A stretch of DNA of 64,000 nt from G965247475 sp965247475 (GCA_965247475.1 OZ252016.1:1984001-2048000), one strand, 5' to 3'. Shown: positions 9,267 through 19,092, numbered from the stretch's first letter. A program made the numbers and translations. Notes: a model not told the origin generated them from the sequence alone.

Positions 9267-10979
9267 TCAGGGGGACGCGGGGCTCGCCTCGGGAGCGTGG
9301 TACCTGACGTGCAACTCGAGTTTCTCTACAAGCATCGAATCCGGCTCATCCCGCAGGCTCCGCGTCAGCCGCACGCCGACGAGATTCTCGCCAACCGCGA
9401 AGAGCTCGGGGCGCGCCGGGAAGACGAGCCACCCGCCATCGATGTGGGGCCCCTGCAGACGTGCATTGTTCGCGCGCACTTCGAGGTGGCGTTCGATCCC
9501 ACAGCTCGGCGGTCGGTTCATGAGCGCGCGGTCATGCGGGTGCCCGATCTCGGCGAGCTTCACCGCCGGGAGGCGCCGGAGGCGCTCCGGCGCTTCCGGC
9601 GCCGGGTCGGACAACAGCACGCGCAGGTTGATCGAATCCACGTGCTCCGCTTCCCCCACGAGGTCGTCGGCCACGTAGAGGCTCAGCAGCGTATCCGGCC
9701 GGCCGTCGCCGGCCAGCGGCGCCGGCAACTGCCCGAACATGTTGGTGTTGGAGTACATCCAACGCGGTGTGGTCCAGTCCTCGGGGTTTGGGACCATCCT
9801 CGGGCCGTGTCCGCCGCCGCGTCGCTGCACCACGAAGACCTTGTCCTTGCGGCGCAGGTTCTCGGGGTCGTGCATCTCCCGATAGGCCTGATGGTGCGTC
9901 GCCGAAGCGGGCGCGTTGAGTGCGCTCAACTTCAGCCGCTCCGCGTCCTCTGGCGGCGCGTGCTCCCAGTTGAACGTCTGGATCCCGTCCACACCCTGAT
10001 GCCACCAGTTCGCGAACACGCCCCGGAACACTTCGATGGGCGGCCACATATAGCCGTCCGACGAGTGATGATCGTCGATCGAGGCATAGAGCTTGATCGG
10101 AGTCCCGGACGTGATGCGGCGGAACGCGATCACGTCCACGTCGAACGACCGGCAGCCCATGACCATCAGATCTACCAGCAGCTCACGCGCCCAGGTCTCG
10201 ACGTCCAGGCCGTCGAAGTGGCAGCCCATCAAGTTCTCAGGGATGCGCACGGCCAGCAGCAGCGGGCGCCCACGTTGGCTTCCGATCTCCAGCAGCATTG
10301 TCCGCAGCTTGCGCATGAACTCCGTCATGCGGTCGCGCAGCTCCCACTGTCGCCCCGGTGGTAGCACCGGGCAGTTCCGCGCGAAGTCAAGCGCGATGCC
10401 GTCGAAGTCGTAGTCCTCGGCCAGCTCACGCAGGATGCGCAGTTTGTACTCGTGCACCCCGTCGACAGCGAAGTTCCAGAACCCGTTCTCGCGCCAGGTG
10501 TGGATGAGCCAATCGGGATGCTCTTCCTTCATGGGGATCCGGCTGACGCGGCCCAGCTCGGTGTCCGAACCGTTGATCCGGTAGAGGTAGAAGTTCTCGA
10601 AATCGCGTGCCTGTGAGGCCTCCAGGAAGATGCGGACGATGTTCATGCCGGCGTCCGCCCAGGCCCGATATGCGGGTGCGTCTAGGAGCGGTCGGACCTT
10701 GCTTGGGAAGACGCACTGATGGCCCTCATCCCAGTCCCACCACATGCTGTCGATGTGGACGGCCGGATCATCGGCATAGGTGAACTTCCATTCCAGCAGG
10801 GCGTCAACGGCCTTGGTCGGGAAGAAGTCCGGACCGTCGCCCATGATGACGTCGAAGTGGACGATGATGCGGCGTTGGCGACGTATGCCAGCTAGGTGCT
10901 CCGCCGAGAGCGTGACCGCGCCGGACGCGGCGTCGACCTCGCCGGTACGGCCGCCGTCGCGCGTGCTTGGCGCATCCAT
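9267..10979 (-). CDS. Uncharacterised TIM-barrel glycoside hydrolase-like protein
   Basis: About 570 residues. The central part reads like the GHL10/DUF187-type glycosidase superfamily: IIVHFDVIMG at the first strand, DFDGIALDFARN, LLLAVRIPENL, and DGIQTFNWEH near the end of the barrel. The C-terminal 180 residues look like beta-sandwich. There is no signal peptide. The catalytic acids cannot be assigned with confidence, although Asp and Glu residues lie at barrel strand ends. ATG 10979 is preferred to the upstream start because AAGG lies at a usual distance. A second TIM-barrel protein (11891-13000) and a lipoprotein gene follow on the same strand, so they may form a cluster. Confidence 0.7.
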   Translation of the reverse strand: MDAPSTRDGGRTGEVDAASGAVTLSAEHLAGIRRQRRIIVHFDVIMGDGPDFFPTKAVDALLEWKFTYADDPAVHIDSMWWDWDEGHQCVFPSKVRPLLDAPAYRAWADAGMNIVRIFLEASQARDFENFYLYRINGSDTELGRVSRIPMKEEHPDWLIHTWRENGFWNFAVDGVHEYKLRILRELAEDYDFDGIALDFARNCPVLPPGRQWELRDRMTEFMRKLRTMLLEIGSQRGRPLLLAVRIPENLMGCHFDGLDVETWARELLVDLMVMGCRSFDVDVIAFRRITSGTPIKLYASIDDHHSSDGYMWPPIEVFRGVFANWWHQGVDGIQTFNWEHAPPEDAERLKLSALNAPASATHHQAYREMHDPENLRRKDKVFVVQRRGGGHGPRMVPNPEDWTTPRWMYSNTNMFGQLPAPLAGDGRPDTLLSLYVADDLVGEAEHVDSINLRVLLSDPAPEAPERLRRLPAVKLAEIGHPHDRALMNRPPSCGIERHLEVRANNARLQGPHIDGGWLVFPARPELFAVGENLVGVRLTRSLRDEPDSMLVEKLELHVRYHAPEASPASP

Positions 10980-11067
10980 GTCACAACCTTGCGGCGGTGC
11001 TCGGGTCACCGATCAGGCCGTCCGCCTCAAAGGCGGGACGGCCGTCAACCGCGTACCACTTCGAGCG

Positions 11068-11625
11068 TCAGAGACGGTCGCATAGCGGACAAGTCTCGTG
11101 GATGACGGGGGTTTCTTGGTAGATCACCTCGAAAGGAAACTCCAGGCGTTTGGCAGGCGGACCGGTGCGCTTGGCCGGGTCACGCTCGACCAGCTCGAAG
11201 ACCAGCGTGCCCGTCCCGGCGGAACCGCCGTGGAACTCCAGGAGCTTCGCGGCTCTGCTCGGATCGCCGATCAGGCCGTCGGTCTCAAACGCCGGCTGGC
11301 CGTCCACCGCGAACCACTCGATCACCAGTGGGTCTGGTTTCTCGACGAAGCGCCAGCGCAGCGTGGCGGCAGAGTCGCCGCTGAGCTGGACCTCCAGGCC
11401 CTTCCTGTCCGGCAGCCCGATGTCATAGATGAACCGCTCGATCTCAATCGGCGTTCCGGCGTCGGCCTCGGTGAGCAACGTGTGCCCCAGCTGCTCCCGC
11501 AGCGTGGCCGCGGAACGGCCATTCCCGTCGGACTGGCCGGCGGATGGGCTGCCCTCGCCACAGGCGACCACCGCAGCTAGCGCCACGGCAGCCGCCGCAA
11601 GTCTGAGCGGAGATCCCGCCGTCAC
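11068..11625 (-). CDS. Lipoprotein, repeated family (copy A)
   Basis: About 185 residues with a lipoprotein signal peptide; the lipobox is VVAC followed by GEG. The mature part has the core shared by five proteins in this window: LTEADAGT, YDIGLPDRKGLE, SGDSAATLRWRF, EWFAVDG, ETDGLIGDP, AAKLLEF and ELVERDPAKRTGPPAKRLEF. Copy A ends in a CPLC pair. Order and spacing recall chagasin-like I42 protease inhibitors (NPTTGY loop, then a GT-rich strand and an RPW loop), but the diagnostic loop residues differ, so this is only a hypothesis. GTG 11625 is chosen because GGGGAGG lies directly upstream. It probably faces the outside of the membrane. Confidence 0.82.
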   Translation of the reverse strand: MTAGSPLRLAAAAVALAAVVACGEGSPSAGQSDGNGRSAATLREQLGHTLLTEADAGTPIEIERFIYDIGLPDRKGLEVQLSGDSAATLRWRFVEKPDPLVIEWFAVDGQPAFETDGLIGDPSRAAKLLEFHGGSAGTGTLVFELVERDPAKRTGPPAKRLEFPFEVIYQETPVIHETCPLCDRL

Positions 11626-11890
11626 CGCCTCCCCTTTTCCAAGCGCCACGTGATCCGTGAGACCGGCTGCGTCCCCGCCGGCATTCTATTCTCGGTGCGG
11701 CCGGCAGCCGCGTGTGGCGATCCGGGGTCGCTCGGATGAACGTTCGCCTTGCCTGGGACGGCCAGTAGCGCCGAGCGATTGGAACACCGGAAACGGCGCG
11801 TCAGATCAAGCGCCCCACTTCCTCCCCCAAGCTCCGATCGAAGTTCGGCGTGCGCATCTGGACCACGAGACGATAGGCCGGAACGCGGGA

Positions 11891-13000
11891 CTACGGGCGG
11901 GAGGCGAGGGAGCTTCCGGCGTCGATGAGCTGAAGGCGAGCCTGGCGGCCGTCGGCGAAGCCGAGCCTCTGGAGCTCGGCGAGGTCCACGTGACCGCCTG
12001 GACCCAGCGCGCCGGTGCCGAACCACCAGAATCCTTCCGGCTGGTAGCGGGCCACATCCTCAACGTCGATGGCCCAGTTCCGCGGGAGCGCGAACGGCAG
12101 CGGTGGCTGCGGGCTCCGCCACGCACGGTTCCAGGTCATGACGCCGCGGCCCAGGTAGAACGTGCGTAGACCCAGCTCACGCGGCTGCTCGAGACAGAGG
12201 TCGGCCACCTGCCGGCGGCGGCGCGAGCGATCGTAGTCGTAGGTGACCACCGCGAAGTCCAGGCCGGCGGCAGTGTATGCCGGCAGGTCGACGACCTGGA
12301 CGGTCCCAGACTCGGCGTTGACGACCTCACAGATCGTGGCCAGATCGCCCGAGAACCCACGCGCGCGGACCGCCTGTTCGATCGCGCGCAGGACTTCCAT
12401 CCGCCTGAAACTCGTGTAGGCGCGGTAGGCGGGCAGGTGATCGCCCTCGGCCGGAGGCCGGTCGTGGGCGCGGGCCCAGCGGTCGTAGGGCCGGACTCGG
12501 TGCGGGCCGAAGGTGTCGCCGAACTCCAACTCGACCAGCAACCCGTCGGCCTGCGGGAACAACGTAACGATCTCGTCGAAGATCTCTACGGCGCGCTCCG
12601 CCACGTGGGGCATATCCAGGTCATAGACGCGGACCTCCCGCGGCTCGCCGTCCACCCACGGCTCGAAACGCCGGTGCTCGGAGTGCCCGTACGCCCGGGG
12701 GACGAAGTAGGTGGCCACGGCGCCCAGCCGGACCTTGATATGGCGCCGACGGGCTTCCCGCAGCACCGTGTGGATGAGCTCGTTGTCGCTGGCGATGGCG
12801 GCGTTGCGGGGGTCCTGATCGAGCCAGGGGAGCCGCGAGCGGTAACCGGTGGTGAGCCACTTGACGATCATGACCAGCGAGTTCATGCCGGCGGCGGCCA
12901 TGTCGTCCAGCAGCTCGAGATAGTGGTCGCGCCGGTAGTGCTCCATCCCACCCGCACCCGGGCAGGTGTAGTCCCAGAAGCCGTACTCACGCAGTGCCAT
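11891..13000 (-). CDS. Uncharacterised TIM-barrel glycoside hydrolase-like protein
   Basis: A 369-residue soluble protein. It starts with an aromatic strand (GFWDYTCPG), then AGMNSLVMIVKW, HIKVRLGAVATYFVPR, and DGLLVELEFGDTFGP, the spacing expected of a (beta/alpha)8 barrel. Acidic residues of LVELEFGD and of ICEVVNAESG are candidate catalytic sites. The family is not one I can name. It lies on the same strand as the glycosidase-like protein at 9267-10979, with lipoprotein copy A between them, which suggests a shared carbohydrate-related role. No signal peptide is evident. Confidence 0.65.
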   Translation of the reverse strand: MALREYGFWDYTCPGAGGMEHYRRDHYLELLDDMAAAGMNSLVMIVKWLTTGYRSRLPWLDQDPRNAAIASDNELIHTVLREARRRHIKVRLGAVATYFVPRAYGHSEHRRFEPWVDGEPREVRVYDLDMPHVAERAVEIFDEIVTLFPQADGLLVELEFGDTFGPHRVRPYDRWARAHDRPPAEGDHLPAYRAYTSFRRMEVLRAIEQAVRARGFSGDLATICEVVNAESGTVQVVDLPAYTAAGLDFAVVTYDYDRSRRRRQVADLCLEQPRELGLRTFYLGRGVMTWNRAWRSPQPPLPFALPRNWAIDVEDVARYQPEGFWWFGTGALGPGGHVDLAELQRLGFADGRQARLQLIDAGSSLASRP

Positions 13001-13167
13001 GGCGCCATCCGCTTGGGGATCTCCGGAGTATCGCGGATCGCGGCGTTGCGGGGGGCTGCGTACTCAGAATGCCGGCGACGGAGCACCTAGGGTCAGGATC
13101 GACTTCCCCTGATGGGCGCGCCGACGATGCACGGTGACGGATAGGCTCTCGCCGGTCCGGGGGGCAT

Positions 13168-13197
13168 GAGATTCCTCGCCTGCGGCTGGGAATGACA
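13168..13197. repeat. Dispersed intergenic repeat, GATTCCTCGC type
   Basis: GAGATTCCTCGCCTGCGGCT followed by GGGAATGAC, nearly the same as the units at 5836-5860 and 7199-7230. A further GCTCCTCCGAATGAC half-unit follows at about 13230-13244. Confidence 0.5.
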
Positions 13198-13337
13198 GTG
13201 AGGTTCGTTTGGCCCTCGTCGCGCCGAGCGCTCCTCCGAATGACACCGGCGGCAGGCCGTGGTCCGGCAGATCGATGCAAGCCGGACCGAGCGGTATGGT
13301 GCGCGCGCGGGTGGGTTACGGAAAGGCTGTGTTCGCA

Positions 13338-14303
13338 ATGGCAAGCTTTGATCTCTTCGATCCGGATGCCGCGCCCAAGGGTGTGGCCACGCACCTGAAG
13401 ACGCCGTTCCTCGAGGACGGCCGACTCGACCAGGCGTCGTACGAGCGAACGGCGCGCCATTCGGTCGAGGTGGGAAGCACGCTGATCATCGTCGGTCAGC
13501 GCGGCACCGAGACGCTGGCGCTCTCCGAGGCGGAACGCTACCGAAGCCTGGAAATCGCGCTGGACGTGTGCGCCGATCGCGTGCCGGTGGTATCCACGGC
13601 GACGGGCGCGTCGATCGCAGACGTCGCGGCGACCGCTCACCGTATGGAGCAGATGGGAGCGGACGCGATCTCGGTGCTGGCGCCAGCCTGGATCAAGAGC
13701 TCCGAGGATGTGATCACCGGTCTGAAGGCGGTGGGTGACAAGCTCACGGTTCCGATGTTCGCGCGCTGCAGCGACTGGGGCAGCACGATGACGGTGGATC
13801 AGCTGGCTCGCCTCCCGAGCGAGATCCCGAACGTTCGCTATCTGAAGGAAGAGTGCCATCCGTGCCCCCGGCGGGTGAAGGCCCTGCTCGAAACGCCGGG
13901 CGGCAAGCAGTACATCCGCATCATGGTCGGGACGAGCCCGCCGGGACCGCTGCTGGGGTATGTGGCCGGCGCACGGCTGTTCATGTGCGCGGCGGACGTG
14001 CTGGAGCCGTATATCGCCGTATTCGATTTGCTCGAGGCGGGCGACATCGACGAGGCCCGGCGCATCCACAATTTGGTCGGCGCGCTCGGCTACTTCAAGA
14101 ACTACATCGGCGGCCAATTCAACAACAAGATGATCATGCACTGGCGCGGGCTGTTCGATTCGGGGCGCAAAGCGTCGCCGACCTGGGAGTCCGGGCTGCG
14201 CGATCTGACCCCCGAGGAAGCGGACGAATTGACCGTGCTGCTGGAGCCGCTGCTCCCGTACTATCTTGCGTATCCCCCGGTTCGGCCGAGTGATGGCGGT
14301 TAG
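13338..14303 (+). CDS. DapA-like lyase with altered active site
   Basis: About 321 residues of the DHDPS/N-acetylneuraminate lyase family. The Schiff-base lysine is present (Lys170 in VRYLKEE). The conserved Tyr of the usual YNxP segment is missing: the equivalent reads MFARCSDWGS at 140-149. The phosphate/carboxylate GxxG segment reads GQRGTETLALS. The loss of Tyr argues against ordinary dihydrodipicolinate synthesis, and members of this subgroup usually act on sugar acids. ATG 13338 is chosen over the longer frame start since GGAAAGG precedes it. It stands divergent to the TIM-barrel gene at 11891. Two other DapA-like proteins in the window (20169, 32907) keep the Tyr. Confidence 0.88.
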   Translation: MASFDLFDPDAAPKGVATHLKTPFLEDGRLDQASYERTARHSVEVGSTLIIVGQRGTETLALSEAERYRSLEIALDVCADRVPVVSTATGASIADVAATAHRMEQMGADAISVLAPAWIKSSEDVITGLKAVGDKLTVPMFARCSDWGSTMTVDQLARLPSEIPNVRYLKEECHPCPRRVKALLETPGGKQYIRIMVGTSPPGPLLGYVAGARLFMCAADVLEPYIAVFDLLEAGDIDEARRIHNLVGALGYFKNYIGGQFNNKMIMHWRGLFDSGRKASPTWESGLRDLTPEEADELTVLLEPLLPYYLAYPPVRPSDGG

Positions 14304-14495
14304 CGGAGCCGACGACGCGGCCGGCCCGTGCATCCGCCGGCGGGCGGCACTTCAAGCCCAAGGCAGGCGCTCACCGCCGCCACCGAATACCCGAGTCAGC
14401 CCTGCCGGCCCGCTCGGGAGCGTATCCCTCCCAAGTGCCCGCACCCTGACACCCAGGAATGACAGCAGGCGGGCGGTGACGCTGCGGTCGGCGAC

Positions 14496-16049
14496 ATGAG
14501 TCGCTGGGACATCGCGATCGTCGGGGCCGGGCACAACGGCCTGGTGGCCGCGGCGTATCTGGCGCGGGCCGGGCACTCGGTGCTGGTGCTCGAACGTCGA
14601 TCGATCGTCGGCGGAGGATGCGTCAGCGAGGAGCTGGTTCCCGGCTACCGGTTCTCCACCTGCGCATCGCTGTGCGGGCTGCTGCGGCCGGAGATCGTGC
14701 GCGACCTCGAGCTGCGCCGGCACGGGCTGGAACTCTACACCGTGCTGCCGCACAAGCTGGTGCGGTTCGACGATGGCCGAACGCTGGCGTTCGGGGACGA
14801 CGATGACGTCAACGCGCGGGCGATCGCGGCCTTCTCCGAGCACGACGCCCGCGCGCTGCCGGACTTGTGGGACTTCTGGTGGAGGGTTCGAGAGGCGACG
14901 CAGGACCTGTTGCTCGGCGGCAGGGCGACAGCCGACGAGTTTCGCGATCGACTCGTGGACGTGGAACACCCGCTCGCCCCGCGGCTGGTCGACGCGTCAA
15001 TTGCCGAGATCCTGGACTACTTCTTCGAGAGTCCGCAGCTCAAGGCGGCGCAGGCCGCGCCGAGCACGGTCGGGACCATGGCCGGACCGTTCACGCCCGG
15101 CACGGCGCTCATGGAGACGTACATCCGCGCGTACAGCGGCGACCGCACGAACCCCGGCTACTGGTGGTTCGCGCGCGGCGGGATGAGCTCAGTGACGGCC
15201 GCCCTGGCGAGCGCGGCACGCGAGCACGGGGCGTCGCTCCGAACGGACGCGCCGGTGGCGCGGATACGAGTGGAGCAGGGCCGGGCGGCCGACATCGTGC
15301 TCGAGTCGGGCGAGGCGATCGAGGCGGGGGTGGTGATCTCGAACGCCGATCCACGACGGACGTTCCTGACGCTCATGGATGAGGCGGACGTCGATGCGGA
15401 CCTGCGTCGTCGGGTCGAGTCCTTGGACTCGGAGGGATGCGTCCTGAAGCTGCATCTAGCACTGGACGGCCTCCCGGATCTGGATGGATACGACGCGGCG
15501 ACCTGGGGGTCGGATTTCCCGTTCATCGCCGAATACTGTCCGTCGCTGGAATACCTGGACGCCGCCTACCGGGACGCGGTGGAAGGGCGGTTCTCCGCGG
15601 ACCCCTGGTTGCAGATCTACTGCCAGTCCGCCAGCGATCCATCGCTCGCACCGCCCGGCCACCACACGATGTCCATGTACGTACAGTACGCGCCCTATCA
15701 CCTCAGCGATGGGGACTGGGCGGGGCTGCGGGACGCGGCGGCCGATCGGGTCCTCGCGATCGCGGAGGGCTTCATGCCGGGACTGACGGCACGGATCGTG
15801 CACCGCGAGGTGATGACGCCGGTGGATATCGAAACCCGCACGGGCATGACGTTCGGGGACATTCACCACACACAGATGCTGCCGGAGCAGATGTTCGAGC
15901 GGCGCAATCCCACCGGGATGGACGGCCACGCGACGCCGATCGACGGCCTGTTCCTGTGCGGCGCGGGCACCCATCCGGGCGGGGAGGTCACCGGCGCGCC
16001 CGGGTACAACGCGGCGCACGAGGTGATGGGGGCGCTGCGCCGCCGCTGA
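14496..16049 (+). CDS. CrtI/PYROXD2-like FAD-dependent oxidoreductase
   Basis: A 517-residue flavoprotein of the phytoene-desaturase-like superfamily. The dinucleotide-binding GAGHNGLVAAAYLARAG begins near residue 11, followed by ERR and VGGGCVSEE. The C-terminal FAD segment LFLCGAGTHPGGEVTGAPG is typical of the bacterial and mitochondrial PYROXD2 group. True carotenoid desaturases usually sit beside crtB or crtE, which are absent here. The more likely reading is a redox enzyme of unknown substrate. ATG 14496 leads directly into the Rossmann strand. It ends 117 bases from the convergent dehydratase gene at 16167. Confidence 0.9.
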   Translation: MSRWDIAIVGAGHNGLVAAAYLARAGHSVLVLERRSIVGGGCVSEELVPGYRFSTCASLCGLLRPEIVRDLELRRHGLELYTVLPHKLVRFDDGRTLAFGDDDDVNARAIAAFSEHDARALPDLWDFWWRVREATQDLLLGGRATADEFRDRLVDVEHPLAPRLVDASIAEILDYFFESPQLKAAQAAPSTVGTMAGPFTPGTALMETYIRAYSGDRTNPGYWWFARGGMSSVTAALASAAREHGASLRTDAPVARIRVEQGRAADIVLESGEAIEAGVVISNADPRRTFLTLMDEADVDADLRRRVESLDSEGCVLKLHLALDGLPDLDGYDAATWGSDFPFIAEYCPSLEYLDAAYRDAVEGRFSADPWLQIYCQSASDPSLAPPGHHTMSMYVQYAPYHLSDGDWAGLRDAAADRVLAIAEGFMPGLTARIVHREVMTPVDIETRTGMTFGDIHHTQMLPEQMFERRNPTGMDGHATPIDGLFLCGAGTHPGGEVTGAPGYNAAHEVMGALRRR

Positions 16050-16166
16050 TCGATCCGGTTGCCGAGCGCCGGGCCGAACGCGAGCTCGCAAAGCCGAGTC
16101 GGCCGCTCGAGGCGTCGTTGTGGGACGGGAGGGCCGCGCCGATTGCCCGGCGTGAGGCGATGGCGG

Positions 16167-17333
16167 TCAGTGCAGGCCGATCGAGCCGTCGAGGTTCTCG
16201 ACCACCCGACGGTCGAACGGCTGGTACGGATAGTCCTTGGCCGCCTCCTCGTTGAGCTCGACGCCGAGGCCGGGCTTGTCCGGCAACGTGAGGTAGCCGG
16301 CCTTGAGTTTCGGCGGGTCGACGATCACCTCACGGGCGACCTGCGAGTCGAGCTTGAGATTGACCTCTTGAATCAGGAAGTTCGGCACCGCCGCGTCGAT
16401 GTGCGCGCAGACGGCGAGCGCGACCAGGCTGGCTGCGTGATGGGGCGCGACCATCACATGGGCGAATTCGGCCATGGCCGCGAGCTTGACCGTCTCCAGC
16501 AGGCCGCCGTTTGCCGTGGGCTCGGGCTGAACGATGTGGACGGCCCGCCGGTCGATCAGCGCCCGCATGCTCTCGCGCGTGACCGCCCGCTCGCCGGCAG
16601 CGATCGGGATGGCGGTCTTGGACTTGATCTCGACCAGCGAGTCCGGGTTCTCGCTGAGCGCCGGCTCCTCCAGGAAGAAAGGCCGATACGGTTCGACCGC
16701 GCGCGCGAAGGCGATCGCCTCCGCCGGACTGAAGCTGCGTCCGTGATAGTCGATACAGATGTCGATCTCGTCGCCCACGGCCTCCCGGACCGACCGGACC
16801 CTCGCGACCGACTCGGCCAGCACCACCTGCGACGTCTTGCGTGCGTAGTCATCCGGCTGGGGTACGAACTTGACCGCCGAGAAACCCAGGTCGACGAGCG
16901 TCCGGGCGTCGTCGACGAGCGAAACGCCGGGGAAGGCGACGGGGCTGGCATACGCGCGCATGCGGTCGCGTGCCGGTCCGCCGAGCATCTTATAGACCGG
17001 CAACCCGCAGGCCTTGCCGGAGATATCCCAGAGTGCGTGCTCGATGGCGCTGAGGGCGGACAGCGTGACGGTTCCCAGCGGATAGCGCAGACCGCGGTAG
17101 AGCGCCTGCCAGTTGCGAACGATGCGGGTGGGGTCTTCGCCGATGAGCCAGCGGGAGAACTCCGAAACGGCGCTCTCGACCGACTTGGCATGACCGGTCT
17201 CGAACGCCTCGCCGATGCCGTGCAGACCGCTATCGGTAGAGACTTTGACGAAGATCCAATTCCGGTGGCGCGATCCGAAGCTGACCGGCTCCCCCGGACT
17301 GACAAAGATCGTGTCGAGTCGTGTGATTTGCAT
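16167..17333 (-). CDS. Enolase-superfamily sugar-acid dehydratase (galactonate/mannonate dehydratase type)
   Basis: A 388-residue mandelate racemase/muconate lactonizing-type enzyme. Metal ligands are visible as Asp195 in CIDYHGR, a Glu of FLEEP (about 222) and Glu248 in AAGERA; His197 of the D-x-H motif and His298 of VAPHHA are the probable acid/base residues. The DxH arrangement points to the sugar-acid dehydratase branch that makes 2-keto-3-deoxy acids from galactonate, gluconate or mannonate. Subgroup and substrate remain inference. The PfkB kinase at 21229 and the DapA-like lyase at 20169 could carry the product further. ATG 17333 fits the family N-terminus MQITRLDTIFV. Confidence 0.92.
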   Translation of the reverse strand: MQITRLDTIFVSPGEPVSFGSRHRNWIFVKVSTDSGLHGIGEAFETGHAKSVESAVSEFSRWLIGEDPTRIVRNWQALYRGLRYPLGTVTLSALSAIEHALWDISGKACGLPVYKMLGGPARDRMRAYASPVAFPGVSLVDDARTLVDLGFSAVKFVPQPDDYARKTSQVVLAESVARVRSVREAVGDEIDICIDYHGRSFSPAEAIAFARAVEPYRPFFLEEPALSENPDSLVEIKSKTAIPIAAGERAVTRESMRALIDRRAVHIVQPEPTANGGLLETVKLAAMAEFAHVMVAPHHAASLVALAVCAHIDAAVPNFLIQEVNLKLDSQVAREVIVDPPKLKAGYLTLPDKPGLGVELNEEAAKDYPYQPFDRRVVENLDGSIGLH

Positions 17334-17634
17334 TTGAACGTGCCCGGGCGCCGTGCCGCGGACGGGCGCCGACCAATCCGGTCGACCGCCGATTCAGCCC
17401 ACGCGGCGCGCACGATCTGTTCGGCGCCTGGCGCCGACGCGGTCCCTCCGGGTGCAAGGGTAGCGGGGCGCGGCGGGACGCACGATCCGGCGCACCCGGC
17501 GACGCCGGGCAGCATGTGCGCGGCGCAGGTCGATCGGGCTTCATCAGGTAAGGTACGGCCTGTAACCAACGCCTATCCGCGATGGTGCCGTTGGCGTTCC
17601 CGGAAGGCGTTCGCGAGGGACGGGAGAGGCGCGC
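17334..17634. other. Gene-free divergent spacer (301 bases)
   Basis: Lies between the minus-strand dehydratase and the plus-strand lipoprotein, so promoters for both are expected. No operator or riboswitch was recognised. GGGAGAGG is the likely ribosome binding site of the lipoprotein. Confidence 0.55.
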
Positions 17635-18210
17635 ATGGCGCTCACGACGCTCCTCAGACGCGGTCTAATCGCCGCTGTTGCCATGACCGCCATCGTCGTA
17701 GTGGGGGCCTGCGGCGACGGCCAAACGTCCGCGTCGACCGACGCCGCCGCCGAGGCCGGTTCGGGCAGCGGGGGACGGTCGATCGTCACCGGGCGCGAGC
17801 AGATGGCGAATCTCGTCCTGACCGAACAGGACGCCGGCCGTCTGATTGAGGCGTCCTTCTATCGCTACGACATCGGGCAGCCGGATCAGAAGGGCGTCGA
17901 GATCAAGCTCTCGGGCGATAACGCTTCGACGTTGCGATGGCGCATGGCCGAGCTGGCCGATCCGCTGATCATGGAATGGTATGCGATCGACGGGAAGCTG
18001 GCGTTCGAGACCGACGGGCTGCTGGGCGACCCGGCCACGGCGGCGAAGCTGGTCGAGCTGCGCGGCAACTCGATTGGTGAGGCGACCTTCGTGTTCGAGT
18101 TGGTCGAACGCGACCCGGCCAAGCGCACGGGGCCACCGGCCGAACGGCTGGAGTTCATGTTCACGATTCCGAGGCCGAGGATCAATCCCGGCCTGGACGC
18201 GCCGATGTAG
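17635..18210 (+). CDS. Lipoprotein, repeated family (copy B)
   Basis: 191 residues. A lipoprotein signal peptide with lipobox VVGAC is followed by a low-complexity Ser/Ala/Gly linker. The core shared with copies A, C, D and E is clear: LTEQDAGRLIE, YDIGQPDQKGVEI, SGDNASTLRWRM, EWYAIDGKLAFETDG, GDPATAAKLVELRG and ELVERDPAKRTGPPAERLEF. It lacks the C-terminal cysteine pair found in the others. GGGAGAGG lies 6-7 bases before the ATG. It is followed on the same strand by another lipoprotein and by copy C, so three lipoproteins lie within 2.2 kb. Function is unknown; an inhibitor-like fold is proposed only from motif layout. Confidence 0.85.
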   Translation: MALTTLLRRGLIAAVAMTAIVVVGACGDGQTSASTDAAAEAGSGSGGRSIVTGREQMANLVLTEQDAGRLIEASFYRYDIGQPDQKGVEIKLSGDNASTLRWRMAELADPLIMEWYAIDGKLAFETDGLLGDPATAAKLVELRGNSIGEATFVFELVERDPAKRTGPPAERLEFMFTIPRPRINPGLDAPM

Positions 18211-18375
18211 ACGGATCGGGCCGATCGCAACGACGCACGATGAGGAACGGCCCCTTCGACAGGCTCAGGACGGGCTGATCGCTGCTATGTCGGGGAGAGG
18301 CCCTCGTCGGTCCGATGGGCGCGCCGCTCCCGACCCGTGACCGCCGCCGGCAGGTGGGCAGCCCACCATAGATTC

Positions 18376-19092
18376 GTGGCTGGCACGATCCGACGCGCCG
18401 TACTCATTCCGACCGCGCTCGCCTGCGCGCTGCTGACGGCCTGCGGGGATACGGTCGGCATCGGCCCAGAGGCGTTCGATCCGGATCGATTCCAGATCAT
18501 GATGGTGGAGCGGCCGTGGGAGACGATCCGCGGCGTCACGACCTCGACATCACCGTCGGCCGGGATCGATATGCGTGTCGAGTTCGCGGTCGATCGTGTC
18601 CGGCGGATGGCGTGGTCGAAGGGAGAGGTCAGGTCCGACGGCGAACGTCAGATCGCGGTCGAAGCCATCCTGATTGAGAACCGGGCCTATCTGCGCGGGC
18701 AGACGCTTCGCGGAAGCACCGGCTGGATCACCGCGGAGCGGGGCGAGCGCTTCGGGCCGTTGCACGTGGTGGCCATGGCCGCCGCGGACCCGTTCAGCAC
18801 AGCGCATCTGGCGCGCAGGTGGTCGGCGTTCTCGGTCGTGGACTGCGGCACGGCGCGCACGTGCTTCGTGCTGCGCGCCGACGTCGCGCCCGACGACCGG
18901 CTGCTCGTGGATACCGACAGTTACCTGCCGGTCGGTTTCTCGAGCAATCGCGCGCGCGGCCGGACGCAGCTGGAGGCCAGCGTGGAGTGGAATGCGGACG
19001 TGCGCGTCGAGGCCCCGCTAGACGCACGCGAGGTCAGCGCCGAGGCGTTCGCGGCCGCCCATGCGGCACTCCTGTTCGACGCGATTCCGTGA
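18376..19092 (+). CDS. Lipoprotein of unknown function (LolA/LppX-like by layout)
   Basis: About 238 residues with lipobox LLTAC and mature start CGDTVG. The remainder alternates strands and short helices and contains statements typical of lipid- or cofactor-carrier lipoproteins, for example RQIAVEAILIENRAYLRGQ followed by a W-rich strand. A disulfide is possible between the two cysteines of DCGTARTCFV. It does not share the copy A-E core. Start is uncertain: GTG 18376 gives a compact signal peptide, while the frame is open from 18337; neither has a clear ribosome binding site. It stands between lipoprotein copies B and C on the same strand. Confidence 0.7.
   Translation: MAGTIRRAVLIPTALACALLTACGDTVGIGPEAFDPDRFQIMMVERPWETIRGVTTSTSPSAGIDMRVEFAVDRVRRMAWSKGEVRSDGERQIAVEAILIENRAYLRGQTLRGSTGWITAERGERFGPLHVVAMAAADPFSTAHLARRWSAFSVVDCGTARTCFVLRADVAPDDRLLVDTDSYLPVGFSSNRARGRTQLEASVEWNADVRVEAPLDAREVSAEAFAAAHAALLFDAIP

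Noticed and set aside
14496..16049. Carotenoid biosynthesis gene crtI
   Set aside because: The protein fits the PYROXD2-like group better and there is no crtB, crtE or other carotenoid gene nearby.
16059..17849. A 596-residue plus-strand frame
   Set aside because: It is antisense to the enolase-superfamily dehydratase and shows no family pattern.
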